Shown here: one piece after another, positions 46,004-59,275 of the stretch
Numbering within the stretch: the first letter of the stretch is position 1
How the letters are laid out: each line of letters starts with the position of its first letter
Origin: Cenococcum geophilum 1.58
Lineage: Eukaryota; Ascomycota; Dothideomycetes; Gloniales; Gloniaceae
Length of the DNA stretch: 64,000 bases
Reading direction: 5' to 3'
Assembly: GCA_001692895.1 (NCBI GenBank)
Contig: KV748183.1
Span: 2,356,001-2,420,000 of the forward strand
The notes under the pieces: model-generated
Seen by the model: the letters and a program-made list of their open reading frames with translations, nothing else
Told to the model about the DNA's origin: nothing
The model's database searches: none
Program-made: the position numbers and the translations under genes

Positions 46004-46394
46004 TGTTACGGACGCTTTAAGTACGATGTTACAACTACTTAGAGAGGAGTCGGAAAAAGCTAGTTAGTTAATACAGGTATAGTCTAGGATAGAACCCGTG
46101 GAATTATATAACAAGGAATAGTAACTAAGGTCACATAATATGCTACGTATTAAATAAGAGGGATAAGAGGAACTTACGTACAAGAAGGATTTTATAGGAG
46201 TACGGTTATGTATTTAAGGACCCTTAGTTCCTACCTAGACAGTTCCTTCCTTATAGTGATTCTCAGAATATAATTAGAGTTAATCTATTAGGCAACCACT
46301 TTACTAGTTATTACGTTGTTAACTTACTTGCAATACCTATATACCTAGCCTATTAACAAGTCCACCATAGCCCCTACTACAAGGCTCCGTTATA
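46004..46394 (+). repeat. Gypsy-2 5' LTR (391 bp)
   Basis: Begins TGTTACGGACGC with the TG end preserved and ends CCGTTATA. It has a short internal deletion relative to the 424-bp version, in the variable AT-rich part near 46,150. Confidence 0.87.
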
Positions 46395-46599
46395 CAATCA
46401 CTACTACGGTTACGGTTTTAATAAGTCAAACAATATACCACCAAAAGCAGCCACCACAACGCTATTAACGGCGGCAACTACGTCAGGATTAGGTAACGAT
46501 ACTAATATAGCAAATACTAACTTATAACAACCTGTAATAGTAGGACAGTTATAAACAATAGTTAACTAGTTAATGGGAGATAACGTAGTACTCAAAAAT

Positions 46600-47520
46600 A
46601 GGATTAATAGGATAGGAGTAGCAAAGGTTAAGTTACTATCGATTAAAAGATTTTTAGGAGAAAGATTAAAGCTTAAAGGATTCCTTACGCAAATACACTT
46701 TAAGGTTGCGTAAGAGGGAGTAAAGCTAGCAATAATTATAGATTAAGTAGCATACGCAGGATTATTCTTATTAGGAAGAGCACTTAAATAGTTTAAGCCC
46801 TACCTTATAGAGATATAAGTAAACGGAATAATAATAACAAACTAAGAAGTACGGTTTATGTTCTTAAGCTAGAATAGGTTTATAGAGCAACTTATATAAA
46901 TATTCGGAGATCTAGAGGCAACAACTATAGCGGAAAGGAAACTCTAAGATATTACGCAACGAACCTTAGCGATTAAGTATATAATATAGTTCCAAACACT
47001 AGCTATATAAGTTAAGTAGAATAATAAGGCGCTTATGGCACAGTATAAATAGGGACTTAAGGCTAAAGTCTAGGACGCGATCATCCTAATAGAAGATGTG
47101 GATACCCTAAAGGAACTAATAGATTAAGTAATAAAGATTAATAATAGGATCTACTAAAGGGAATAGGCTAAAAAGGGCTAGGATAGAGTTCTATAGTTAT
47201 ATAAGATGTAAAGCACGCAACAACTAAAGCTAAATTAGAAACTATGGTACGGCGTAGAGCTAATAGACCTAAGTAGTACTAGAGAAACCTATAAGAGATA
47301 GGGAAAGCAACTATAGAAACCTAGAAGTTAAGGATTAAGTAATTATAGGACTAAGGAGCATAGGCTAAACTAAGGATCTTAATAGCGGAAGACGTTTAAG
47401 CGGACTCTATAGCAAAAGCAATGGTTTAAAGATAGAGCTTATATAAATTATAAAAAATAGGGTTATTTTACTAGAGACTATAGAAGTAGTTAGAGTTATT
47501 ATATAGTAAAGGGAACTAGA
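46600..47520 (+). pseudogene. Gypsy-2 gag remnant
   Basis: Aligns by eye with the Gypsy-1 gag: the block around 46,640-46,720 and the decayed zinc knuckle near 47,450-47,500. All Cys codons are weakened to TAT/TAA or neighbouring changes. Stops are frequent. Confidence 0.65.
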
Positions 47521-49899
47521 CTAATAGTATATAATATACACGTATAAAGAGATAATAGTATACTGCGAGGAACAAAAGAATATTTAATTAAAAGTTTTAC
47601 GTTTTATTACAATAACGCATACTAAATTTATAAAGATACTAAGTATAGTATAAGCTATTAGCTATAAGAGCCAGAGTTAAGAAGACTTAAGGGAACTAAA
47701 GAGTTAGATAAAGAATAAGATTAACTCTATAAGCTAAATTAAGATATTATAGCAACGTGCGGATAATAATTAGTAACAATAATAATAGAGTTAGAGTACT
47801 TATTAATTAATAGCGACAAGGACAATAAAGGAACTAACTAGGGGTATTTAAACCTTAATAATGTAACAGAAGTAAAGACTGCGACCGCTATAGAGTAAGG
47901 TTTAATAATAGGTATTATAACACCATTAAATATAGCATCTATCGCTTTATAAGAAGGAAGTAGTAATATCTAGAGACAATTAAGCAAGCAGATAACTGCT
48001 AGTGCTAGCTTACCACTTAATAAAGGCAAAAGGCTAAAGGCTTAAGATTCTTAAGACAAGATAAGAAACGACTAAGATTCTTAAGATAAGATAAGGTATA
48101 CTTAAGGACCCGCAACGGACGAAAACTAATAGGATAGAGCAATAGCTTAGTTTAGCAATATACAAATAAGCTTAGGACGAAGTTTCCTAACGGCATAAGA
48201 TTCTTAAGATAAGATAAATAAAATCTAGGACTCTTAAGACAAGATAAGGATACTAGTAAAGCCTAGTTAGACTAAGGTTAGAGCGCAGCTTAAAAAAGAA
48301 GCAAGCTTAAAATTAAAGAATCTAAGGGACTAAGAATTTGAAGTATAAATTAGGACACCTACAAGCAAGAAGCAAGTGGCTTCATTATAGATTAGAGAAT
48401 CTACAATACAAACAGCAGTTAGACTAGGAGACAGATATATAAACCTAGAGGACTTACTAGTTAAGCAAGATATTTAAACTAAAGATTAAGAGTTTAATAC
48501 TAAGATTAAGAAGTAAGAAGACTTTAGGGATCTACTTATAAGACGCAAAAAAAAGAAACTATGGAGGAATTTAGAGTAAGAATTACCTTATAGTAAGAAA
48601 AAAAACTAGATAAGAGATCTAGCATACTAGGTCGTATAAAGGATAGAGCACCTATATAAAGAATTACTAATAGGCCAAAAATAGGCATACTAAGAGCTAA
48701 GTGGCTTACTGAACTAGAACAAGAGGAGGACCTAGGGATTCCTACTAGGTTTAAAGAACGATATATAAAAGGCTATTATAACGTAGTAATAAAAAGATAC
48801 TTCCTTATAGATAGACCGTATATACTCCAGCAGCTATACTAAAAGTGGTATAGGTAACAACACAATAACAAGTAGGAAGATTTCTATATATAGTTAGACG
48901 AAAAAGTTATCTAAGACTACCTAATTACGGAAAAGGCTATAAATTATATTAAGGGAGCCTTAATTATAATATTAAAAGATCTAGAGGAACGATTAAAGGA
49001 CTAGAGAAGTAAGAGACGCATCTTAGTACCTATAAATAAAGTTATAACGTTTAGATTAGTGCGATAGAGGTTTAAACTTAAGGATAAAGACGAGTTAAGA
49101 GTTAACCTAAAGCACCTAGCATACTACACGCTATTATAGATTGCATGCGTAGATAATATATACGAAATATATAAGAATCTAAAAGAAAAAAAAAATCAGA
49201 AATACCCTATAAGGACATACTAGATAACAGATAAATAATAGTATAGGAATGCCAAGTATATATACGGCTAGCATCCGGCAGAAGTCTAAAAGGAAGGAAG
49301 TTTAACACTTTAACTAGGAAGATTCCTTACGGAAGAATACTTAAATGGACGATAATAGTGGGAATATCTAGAGAATACCTATCTATAGTATATTAAAGAT
49401 AAAAAGCGAACTAGGCATTAGCTAAAGAATAAGCCAAGTATAATAGGATTAAGTAGCTAATAGTTAGGAAAAGTAGAGGCATTATTAATCTTAAAACAGG
49501 ACCTATTTAGATAACCATTAAAAGGAGATAAGTTAAGACGTCTTTTAATATATTACCATTAGGGAATAATAAGGTAATATTAGGAATGCCTTAGTTACAG
49601 GAATATAATCTAAAGATTAATTAGGTTATAGGTTAGGTTAATATTAGAGATATATAATAACATAAGATATAATAATAAACTAAGTTAGTATAGTACTAAG
49701 TTGGAGCAATATATAAAGAGACCAATTAAGGATTAAGTTATATACTAAAAAGATACCATAAGTATAGCAAGAAGCTATAGTTACTAGAAAGTAAAAAGCT
49801 GTTAGAGTATATAGCATAGAACCATAAGATAGAGTTAGAACTAGGAATAAGTTTAAGGTTCTATCTAACCTATAAGTTAATAAAAAAAGAGTTATAAGC

Positions 49900-51120
49900 A
49901 CTTAAGGAGTTTATCTAGGAAAATCTTTAAAAAGGATACATTAGACTATTATAATTATTAGCGGGATATCCAGTACTGTTTATACTAAAGAAGAATAGAA
50001 AACTTAGACTATATATTAACTATAAACAGTTAAACAGCATTACCAGGAAGGATAGGTATCCTTTACCCTTAATTAGCGAAATCTAAGATAGGATTAGTAA
50101 CGCATAAATCTTTATAAAGATAGATCTAAGATAGGCGTACTATTAGATCAGAATTAAGGAAGGCAACGAATAGAAGGCAGCCTTTAGATTAAAGGAAGGA
50201 CTATATAAACCACTAGTTATACAATTCGGGCTTATAAACGCACTAGCAACGTTTTAGAAGCGCATTAATAATATATTAAGAGAATACTTAGATAAATTTA
50301 TTATAGTATACCTTAACAATATTATTATCTACTTAATAAGTAAGGAAGAATATAGAAAATACGTTAAATGGGTCTTAAAGAGACTACAAGAGGAATAGAT
50401 GCTAGTAGTAATTAAAAAATACGAGTTCTTTACTAGAAAGACGGATTTCGTCAGATTTATTATTAAACTAGGCTAACTTAGTATAGATCTAAAGAAGATC
50501 AAGGCTATAGTAAATTGGTAAGAACTAGAAAATATAACATAGTTAAGGTTATTTCTAGGGTTCTGTAATTACTACAAAAGGTTTATAACTTAATAGTTAA
50601 AGGACATTAAGCCACTTATAAGATTAATAAAGAAGAAAGAACTATAGGCATAGGGAGAGGAACAAAAGGAACTATTTAAAAGAATTAAACAGTTATTTAC
50701 CTAGGAGCCAGTTCTTAAAATCTATTAACTACGGTTAGAGACAGTAGTTAAAACGGATACATTAAACTATGCACTAAGAGCGTACTTTCTATAGAAATAT
50801 AAAGATAGATAGTATCCAGTGGCATACTATAGTCAAAAAATAACACTACTAGAACTAAACTATAACATCTACAATAAGGAGTTATTAGGTATAGTTGCAG
50901 CACTAAAGAAATAGAGGTCATTCTTATAAGGCATAGAAAAACCATTTATAGTTAAGATGGATTATAAGAACCTAACGAGGTTCCTAATAATAAAGGAACT
51001 TAATTATAGATAGGTTAGATAGGCGAAGATACTTATAGAATACTATTTTAAGATTTAGTATACCAAGGGTGTAGAGAATGCACCAGCAGACGCTCTAAGT
51101 AGAAAGGCTAAACTATAAAA
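49900..51120 (+). pseudogene. Gypsy-2 RT / RNase H remnant
   Basis: Blocks [36 protein letters not shown] and FGLINALA occur with the catalytic box VYLNNIIIY (50,309-50,335) instead of YLDD. RNase H follows to about 51,120 (APADALSRKA). The same Asp-to-Asn change in Gypsy-1 shows parallel transition decay or shared descent. Confidence 0.78.
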
Positions 51121-51322
51121 TAATAAAAAGCTATTAGGGGCTTTGTTGCGAAGGGATATAGATAAATTAATTAGGTATAATTATTTAAAGATCGCGGTAA
51201 TATAAGAAGAGAAAACCCATAAATTACTAGAGAGTAATTAGATATAAAAGATTCTAGATATATAAATAGAGGATCTAGACTTAGAGCAGTATAAAAATTA
51301 AAAAGTAATATATATACTAAGA

Positions 51323-51768
51323 TGTAAGAGTATATATATTAGGTCCCGCCGCGCTTATAATAAGTTCGCAAGCACTCTTAGTCTTTTTGGCCGTATGGCG
51401 ACGTGGAGGCGGGCTACGTTATAATTATGCTTGCGAACTTACTGGGGCCAGGTATTATGGGTTTAATCCCTATTAGTTACTTCGCTCTAGTACAGTCTAA
51501 CGCGTATCCGTGCGATAAGGCGTTAGTGGAGATTCCAATTGCTTATGTTACTAAGGACTAACTAATATAGTAATACTCTTGGCGTTTAATCCCTATGGAG
51601 GCCCAAATGGGCGCACAGAGGAATCCCTGCGAGCGCTCGGGGACGAGCGCGTAGAGGAGAGGGCAATTGTAAGAGTATATATATTAGGTCCCGCCGCGCT
51701 TACGACAAGTTCGTAAGCACTCTTAGTCTTTTTAGCCGTATGGCGATATAGAGGCGGGCTACGTTATA
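51323..51768. mobile_element. TRIM (miniature LTR element), 446 bp
   Basis: Two 101-bp direct repeats, 51323-51423 and 51668-51768, differ by about eight changes, all transitions. They start TGTAAGAG and end CGTTATA. The 5-bp duplication TAAGA flanks the element (51318-51322 and 51769-51773), and removing it rejoins the Gypsy-2 sequence. A polypurine tract (AGAGGAGAGGG) ends a few bases before the right repeat, as in LTR retrotransposons in plus orientation. The 244-bp interior is GC-richer than its host and non-coding. No autonomous partner is visible in the window. Confidence 0.9.
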
Positions 51769-52290
51769 TAAGATCTATTACAAAGGAGTTTATTAAGTTA
51801 TTTTATAAAGGACTAACTTAAGGACATAACGGAGCTATAGGCTTAGTGTTAAGACTTTAAGAGAAATACATTATTAATAGAATCTAGGGACTAGCTAGGT
51901 AAGTTATAAAAAAATATCTAGATTATTAAAGGAATAAACTAATAAGGTATAAGCTATATAGAGAGCTATAACCTATTAAAATACTAGAGAGACTATAGGA
52001 GGTTATATTATAGGACTTTATTATTAAGTTACTAAAGTTAAGAGACCCTATTACCGGATAAGATTATAACGCGATTTTAGTAATAATAGATAAGCTTATA
52101 AAGTGGGAATACTTTATAGTATATTTAGAAAAAATATCAGTAGAAGATATTACTAGAATTTATATTAAAGAAGTGTTTATAAGATATAGAGCACTAAGTA
52201 AGATTATATTGGACAGAGATCTAAGATTTATAGTAGTATTTTAAGAAGTATTCTTAGCAGAGCAAGAAGTTTAAGTAGTAACTTTTACCG

Positions 52291-52483
52291 TGTCACGGGA
52301 CGGGGGCAGTGGCTATAAGACGTATGTATTTGAGGAGTTTACAAAACGTTGCGCGATCAATCGTAAGGGTCGAGGGCGTAAGGAGGTGATATACCTACGC
52401 GTAGCTAACATAAGCTGTACGCGAGGTGTACGTAAGAGCACGGGGCTCTCCTATAGAGGCCCCTGCGGTGGGGTTCCGTAACA
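52291..52483 (-). repeat. Gypsy-3 3' LTR (193 bp)
   Basis: Pairs with 58446-58638. I count about 13 differences, all transitions. A 63-codon open frame (52290-52481) runs through it but is just LTR sequence. Confidence 0.88.
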
Positions 52484-52869
52484 CTACCCCCCCTCCTATA
52501 AAGGCGGAGCTCCGGCAACGCTGTGGTTACTATATATATATAAAAGGGACACTTAGGGTATAAAAAAGAAGAAAAAGGGGTATTACTAAAGGCTTAAAAC
52601 AATGTTATATAATAAGGCTTGGCATCTAAGAATCTAACTAATTAGATAACTTTAACCGCTAGTTAAAGTTCCTAGATATTTTAACGATATTCCGGTTACG
52701 TAATTATACTTTACTACAATCTAACGGCAATCTAACGGTAATTTGCCCCTACATGGTAATATATAACGGTTTAACTCTATAAGGGCTCCTATAGAGGATT
52801 AGGTATAAAATCTCTGCTTAGGCCTAGTTTCTATAGGATCGCGTAGTAAAAGTTACTAATTAAATCCTT

Positions 52870-53040
52870 TGTATTTTTAAAGTCTTCCTATAGTTACCAT
52901 TCTGGCTAATTTATATCAAATCCTATATATATAGCTCTGTAGTAGAGCCGTCGTCCTCTGCCTTTACTAAAGTATTTAGAGTTAATAATTCGTTTAATAG
53001 TCCACTCCTTATAGTTCTCGTCTTTGTTCTCGTCTTGGAT
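52870..53040 (-). pseudogene. Gypsy-3 integrase C-terminal chromodomain remnant
   Basis: The minus strand reads EWTIKRIINSKYF, then a basic GRGRRLYY, YIGFDINQPEW and EDFKNTK, the layout of a chromodomain (aromatic cage plus the W-E-P/ENL-type third strand). Stops replace some Trp/Gln. In chromoviruses this domain binds methylated histone H3 and steers integration into heterochromatin. Confidence 0.72.
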
Positions 53041-53249
53041 TAGTACTAGTAGGGGTTTAGGCTATATCTGCCCTAGTAAGGGGTTAGGCTAGTAAAGGTA
53101 TAGTAGCCATAGGTGAAATATAGGCTATATCCCGCGGGTGGCTAGGGTAGATAGGAGCTCTAGCTTATATACGGCTCCCCTATTAATAACTCGTTTAATT
53201 AGGTAGGGGCCGAGGTTCTTATAATTAAGTAACTTTATAGGCCTCTGCA

Positions 53250-54350
53250 TAGAGATATTACGTGCATTTAGCTATACTTAGTCGCCAACACGTATCTTCG
53301 GTGGTGGCGTTTTATAATAGTTAGCGAAGTAAGCCTACTTTACTTAAGCCCAGGCCATTTCTCCCTTATAGTAGTCGAGTAGATTTTTCATACGGTCTAT
53401 ATACTGGTCAGTAAGTAGCATCTTAAGGCGTTTTCTATATAGCAGTTTTTTATTAATAGGTTCTAGTGGTTCTATACCAGATTGGGGGTAATATCCCTTA
53501 TTTGCGAAGAACGGGGTTAGTCCTATAGTAGTTAAGACGTAGTTATTTGCTGCAAATTTACCCAGTAAGAGGTGATCTACTTAGTTATCTTAACTATAGG
53601 CAACTACCTATCGTAGGTACGCTTTTATACTAGTATTAGCGTTTTCTGGTTACCTAGCAGTTTTATAATAAAAGGATATAGATATCTTAACAGAGATGCT
53701 AAGGCGTTGGTAGATTCGTCTCTATACATTAGAGCTAAACTATATGCCTTAGTCGGACGTAATCGAGTTAGGTAACCTATATAATTAGTAGATTTTATAA
53801 AGGAAGGCGTTAGTGACGTTACTAACGGCTACACCTTTAGTTAGGACGTAGTAGCGCTCTTTTATAAGTTGGCATATTATTATAAGGATATTCTTATAGG
53901 TACGGCCATATCGCTTATAGGGTAGTAGGTTAATAACGAAATCTATAGCGATATCTGCCTATTATTATATAGGTACTAATAAAGGGTGCAGTAGTCCTTA
54001 GTACTTTATATTAAAGGCCTTAGCGCGCTTATAACCGTGGCAGGCGCCTATAAAGCATTTAACTAAGTCTATTATTTTAGGCCAGAAGTAGTATCGGCTA
54101 AGAAGCTTATAGGTTCCTTCTTTACCTAGGTAGCCGCTTAATCGGAGGTCATAGGCCATTTAGATTAGTTGCCGTTGTAGATTTTCTAAGTTAGGGATAA
54201 ATAGACGGCCTCTATAATAAAGCCTATTCTCTTTTACTTTTAAGGCTGCTATATTAATCTAGCCTAAGCTTTAAAGTTTAGTTGGCAGCGTATAGGCGCT
54301 AGCGGTCTTTGCGGCAATAAGTTAATGCAGTAATAGGTTAATAGAGGTGT
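53250..54350 (-). pseudogene. Gypsy-3 integrase remnant
   Basis: The minus strand shows blocks such as YGRTYKNILIIICQLIKER, LPNSITSDQG, TPFFANKGYYP and KYPLLDYYKGEMAWA-like text in typical integrase order, broken by stops. It lies between RNase H and the chromodomain. Confidence 0.7.
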
Positions 54351-54599
54351 TATATACCGTAGTAATAAGCTTATTAATTTTAGGAGGTAATTCTAGTTCT
54401 GTAGTATAAAGCTAAGGTATAGTTGGCTCTATTATAGGTAGTATACCTAGGGCCAAATTCCGTGCTTTTAGGATCGTCTATTATTAGAACTAGTTATAGG
54501 GGTTATCTTTAAACTAAGGAAGGTCTTATAAGCGGCGTATTAGGCTATTAGGCTTAGTACCTTATACTTCTAGCCTATATACAATTTTAAAGTTAAAAC

Positions 54600-55700
54600 T
54601 AGAGAGGAACTCATTCTAGCGTACTTAGCGTTAGTTTAGCTGTTTTATAGTTATAAAGTACTTAAGGTTGCGATAATCTATAAGGACTTTAGTTAGCTAG
54701 TCAGGTTCTACTAAGGAGAGTTCCGGTTAGAATTTCTTAAACGCTTATATAATCGCGAGAAGTTCCTTATTATAGATCTTATAGTTATATTCTTATAGTA
54801 TAAGCTTAGATAAGTAAAATGTGACTAGGTAGAAGAGACCGTTATTACCTATCTAGGAGAGGACGCCTGCGTTAACGTAGTCTAAGGAGTTAGTCTTAAG
54901 ATAGAGTTGTCGTCCTAGTATAAAGTAAGCTAGGATAGGTACTTTAGTAAAAGTATCTTTAAGGTCTTAGAACGCCTTCTTATATTTAAGCGTCTAGATA
55001 AAACATAGATATATTTTTCTTCCTTTTACGGAAAGGCCCTTTATTCGCATTATTGCTATAAGTGGTGCTATAACACCCGAGAAGTTATATATAAATTTTC
55101 GATAGAAGTTAGCGAAACTAAGAAAAGCTTATACGTCTTTAATGCAGTTAGGGGTTTGCTATTTGGTAATTATGCGTACCTTCTTAGGGTCCATACGGAT
55201 ACCCTTAGTAGTAATAATTAGTTTAAGGTATTTTACTTCTATAACTAAAAATTCGCACTTTTTTAAATTAATATAAAGTCCTGCGTCCCTAAGGCGCTAT
55301 AAAACCTTTTAAACGTGCTTAGTATACTTAGAAGGGTTATTGCTATAAATAAGTATATCGTCCAGGTACGCAGAGTAGAAGTTATTAAGGTAGTTCTATA
55401 AGGCGTTATTAATATAGCTTTAAAAGCTGCCTGGGCCGTTATATATACTAAAGGGCATAATAGTATATTCGAATTAGCCAAAGCGCGATACAAATGCGGT
55501 TTTCTATTTATTACCTTCTCGTATTTAGAGGCGGTTAAAGGCGGCGATAATATCAAGCTTAGTATAGATTTTGGCTTAGCTAAGCCGCTTAAGAGTCTTA
55601 CGTATAAGCGGTATAGAGTATCGGTTCTTAATTGTAATAGCGTTAAGTCCTCTATAGTCAACACAAAATTAAATACCTCCTCTTAGCTTCTTAGTAAGGA
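54600..55700 (-). pseudogene. Gypsy-3 reverse transcriptase / RNase H remnant
   Basis: The minus strand reads [29 protein letters not shown], then an intact catalytic box YLDDILIYSNN (YLDD at 55,357-55,368), followed by GLYINLKKCEFL and the FANFYRKFI connection motif, then RNase H text (SLDYVNAGVLS). Several TAA/TAG stops interrupt it. It is less decayed here than Gypsy-1 or -2, whose YLDD boxes are lost. Confidence 0.82.
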
Positions 55701-58445
55701 GGATAGGGGCAGCTACTAGGGATATACTAGGGCGAATAAACCCTTTGTTAAGGTGCTTATTAATATACTTTTTAACAACTAGAAGTTCGTCTTTTAATAT
55801 TAAGTAGGGTCTCTTATAAGGTAGCGTTTTTCTTTATTCAATATTAATAGTATAGTTATTAGGTCAATATAGGGGGAGTATATCTACGCTCTTTTATAAG
55901 TATATATTAATAAAGTTATAGTACCTCTTAGGGAGGAGCTTGCGAAGTTCCTTATTAGTAAGTCCTTTTTTAAGCTTTATAAACTTCTTAAAGTCTAAAG
56001 GTAAAAATCCGTAGAGTTTTACGGGGGCATCGTTTTCTAAAAGGTTAACTATATCTATCCTATTACTATAAAGGACGTAGTCCTATTCTTTATTAAGCTT
56101 ATATAGTCGTAATTAAGAGGCTGTAGTAACGGTCCAGCCTTTCCTACGTGCTATGCGGTAAAAGGCCGCAGCACTTATGTAGTGGCAGTTAGTTATAGGT
56201 AGGGTAATAAGGGGTTCCTTAAGTTAGTATCCTAGGGAGTAAATAGAGGCGGCTAGGCTATATCCTAGGCAGGTCTCTCTATAGTATTTAGAGTTAAAGG
56301 TTACTTCTCTTTTTTTTCTAGTTAATGGCGGGGTTATATTATTTAAGCTAGTTTATTCTAAGGATAATAGGGTAGTTAGCAAGTAGTATAATATAGGCCT
56401 AGAGTTCTTTCTAGTGCCTATTTATATCTAGGTGGAGTTATGCTATATAGGTAATCTTCTATACGGTATAACTACCGTCAGCGAGTTATAGGGCGCGGGC
56501 TTTAGTAAGGGGTAAGGTAGGTAGGTTATAAGTACACACGAATTAGGTATCTATAAATTTATTAGTAGCTCCGTAATTAATTATAGAACGGCTTTTATAT
56601 TGTTTTTTAGTAGTAGTTCCTATTACGGGTAAAACTATCTATTTTTATCCATTTATTTTTACTAAGTTATCTATTAAGCAGGCTAATATATAGATCCCCT
56701 TATTATTAGGGCGTCCTAACCTACGACTTAGGGCTAGGACTTGGCGTTTTCCATTTCCGTATCTAACTCTACCGCTATTACTACGTCTTTATCTTATACG
56801 GTAGTGGTATATAGCAACGTATTTAGTATTTAAGGTACTAGGTTAAGTATTAGGCGGCGGCTGCTAAACCTAACTATTAGGTAGTTTGGGCTATAGCTAT
56901 AATAGCCTTCTTAACAATATCTATAGCAACGCTTTAGCTTCTAAAGTAGCTCGCGTTCTCCATCTAGTAGCTTCTACGGGAAGGTTAGTATAGAAAGGTC
57001 AATATTAGGACCAGTAGTGTTACTTAGGGTAGTAGGCGTTAGTGGTTTAGTAGGTCCGGAGGGCTTCTATAGGGAGGTCTTTAGGCAGGGGTTTACAGTA
57101 GCGATCTAATTTAGTCATTATTTAATCTTCCGTATGGCTGCTACCATATTATAAACATTATTATAGTTGTGGCTAGCGGCTGTGTAACTAAGGCGATAAG
57201 TGACTTTTTTAAGGAGATCTTTCTAGTCTTTAGTATCGTCTTAGGTAAGGGCTCTAGTGTATTCCTAAAATTTAACATAGAACTCGTTAAATAATTCAGT
57301 AGGGCTTATCTTTAAGGCACGTAGTTTAGCTCAGTTAGTGGCTAGTAGGTCGTAGTCGCGGTATATTAGGTTAAGATTATTAAGGACTTTTTAGTAGGAC
57401 TACCACTTCTAGGGGCTATTAGTCTCCTATTAGGCGAAGAGTCTATTAAATAGTGTACCCTTTATTCGCCCGATAATATAGCTAATCTTAGTATCTTCCG
57501 TAGGAAAAAGGCAGGCGCTCTAAGTTAGTTTCTTGCGGATTTATATCTTCTAATAGCTATATTCTTTACGGTCTCCCTAGAAAACTAGGGAATTAGGGTA
57601 ACATATATTAAACCCTACAGTAGCAGCTTAGGTTTAGTCGTTATAGCTTTTATTATTGCTTTAGTAGGGGTTCCTATTAGGTAAGGCTACTTAACGCTAA
57701 CCCTCCGTTAAGTATTAAATAGGTGAAGTTGCTAGGGGCGTAAAGACTTAAGTGGCGTTATATACAGTAGAGAGGTGTCTAGCATTGTTATAAATATGCT
57801 TATTAAGCTAAGATTATAGGTATTTAATTATACCTTCTCTTTTAGTAACTATAGCAATAAGTGCAATCTTAGCCTTCTTTAACTATTAGATGTCACATTT
57901 AGACACGCGGAGGTTATCTTTAGTTTTTTTAACGCGTGTTGTCGGCGAGCGCCTCGCGAGCTTATAGGTCTTAGATGATATCGCGATCTTAAATAATACG
58001 TATCTTAGCTCGTATAAGCTTTAGGTAGTAGTTCTATAGAAGGCGGTAGTATTTATTAGGTTTTCATGCTACTATTTTTGCAAACGTCTCGGCGTCTTGT
58101 ATTTTGATTTTAATAGGTAATAGCCCTTCCGCTTGCTTGTCCGTAGTTATATAGTTAATAAAAAATAAGATATTATTAGTGTCTATCTCCTTAGGGGTTA
58201 AGGCTAGGGCTAATAAATTAAATTCTCCTGGGATTAATTGGCGTCGTAGGTTAAGTATAGGTATTGGATTGTTCTTTAGGTTTAATATAGTAACTAGTAA
58301 GAAATATCGTCTTACTATTATAGGTTCCTTAGAAGTATAAAATAAGGTAACTTATAGGTACGCTGCTTCTAGTAGCGCCTATAGTATTATAAAGACGTAG
58401 AATTGGTCGTAGGCTGGGTATTAGTAGTAAAAAGGCGCAACGTAA

Positions 58446-58638
58446 TGTTATGGGACGGGGGCAGTGGCTACAAGACGTATGTATTTGAGGAGTCTACAAG
58501 ACGTTACGCGATCGATCGTAAGGGTCGAGGGCGTAAGGAGGTGATATACCTACGCGTAGCTGACATAAGCTGTACGCGAGGTATACGCGAGAGCACGGGG
58601 CTCTCCTATGGAGGCCCCTACGGTGGGGTTCCGTAACA
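58446..58638 (-). repeat. Gypsy-3 5' LTR (193 bp)
   Basis: Pairs with 52291-52483. It is followed by the TACCG duplication, after which the Gypsy-2 integrase sequence resumes. Confidence 0.88.
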
Positions 58639-59275
58639 TACCGCATATTATCTATAGACAGACGGTTAAACGGAAAGATTAAATTAGACGCTAGAACAGT
58701 ATCTAAGGCATTATATTAATTATGCATAAAATAATTAGGTATTGCTATTACCAGTTATATAGTTTATATATAATATAATACTATAAAAAGGAATGGGCAT
58801 ATTACTATTTAAGGCGAATTACGGATATAAGCTAAGGACTTTATTATCGCCACGTTAAGTAAAGAAGATAAGTAATATAGCTAAGTAAAGAATAAAGAGT
58901 TTAATAAATCTTTATATAGACCTTATGGAAACAGCTAAGGTAATACAGCAAAGAATAAAAAAGTACTATAATGCTAAGAGATCTAAGGGACCAGATCTTA
59001 AGAAGGGAGATAAAGTATAGCTACTANATAAAAATTTTAAGAGTTAACAACTAAGTAAGAAGTTGGACCACGTTAGACTAAGACCTTTTAAAATTATATA
59101 GAAAATTTCATTAGTTATATTTAAGTTGAACCTACTAGCTAAGATAAAGATCTACCCTATATAGCATATCGCAATACTAGAGCTAGCACACGGAAATATT
59201 AAACCACTGGTTTATAAGGCAGACACGTATAAAGGATAAGAAGAAGATAAATAGCAAGTTTTAAAGATCATTAGT

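Larger units (their letters stand above)
52291..58638 (-). mobile_element. Gypsy-3: chromodomain Ty3/Gypsy element (minus), 6.35 kb
   Basis: LTRs 52291-52483 and 58446-58638 are both 193 bp and GC-rich, with TG...CA ends (TGTTATGGGACG, GTTCCGTAACA). The duplication TACCG lies at 52286-52290 and 58639-58643 inside the Gypsy-2 integrase. Coding is on the minus strand: gag near 58,400-56,900, then RT, RNase H, integrase and a chromodomain next to the 52,483 end. A polypyrimidine run at 52,484-52,496 is the polypurine tract seen from the other strand. Its LTRs are unrelated to Gypsy-1/2. Confidence 0.9.

Noticed and set aside
46004-46394. Shared LTR of two tandem Gypsy elements
   Set aside because: The tandem reading leaves Gypsy-1 without a chromodomain and an orphan chromodomain at 60549. 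The ATAAG duplication at 45999 and 60544 shows nesting instead.
51323-51768. tRNA or structured RNA in the GC-rich patch
   Set aside because: The patch is explained by two 101-bp direct repeats with a 5-bp target duplication and a polypurine tract, and no cloverleaf or B box could be drawn.
55263-55664. 133-codon minus-strand open frame as a host gene
   Set aside because: It is a shifted frame through the Gypsy-3 reverse transcriptase; the neighbouring frame contains YLDD and FCVDYRGLN.
52290-58636. Open frames inside the 193-bp repeats (52290-52481 and 58403-58636) as small proteins
   Set aside because: Both lie within paired LTRs and exist twice for that reason. The LTR explanation accounts for them fully.
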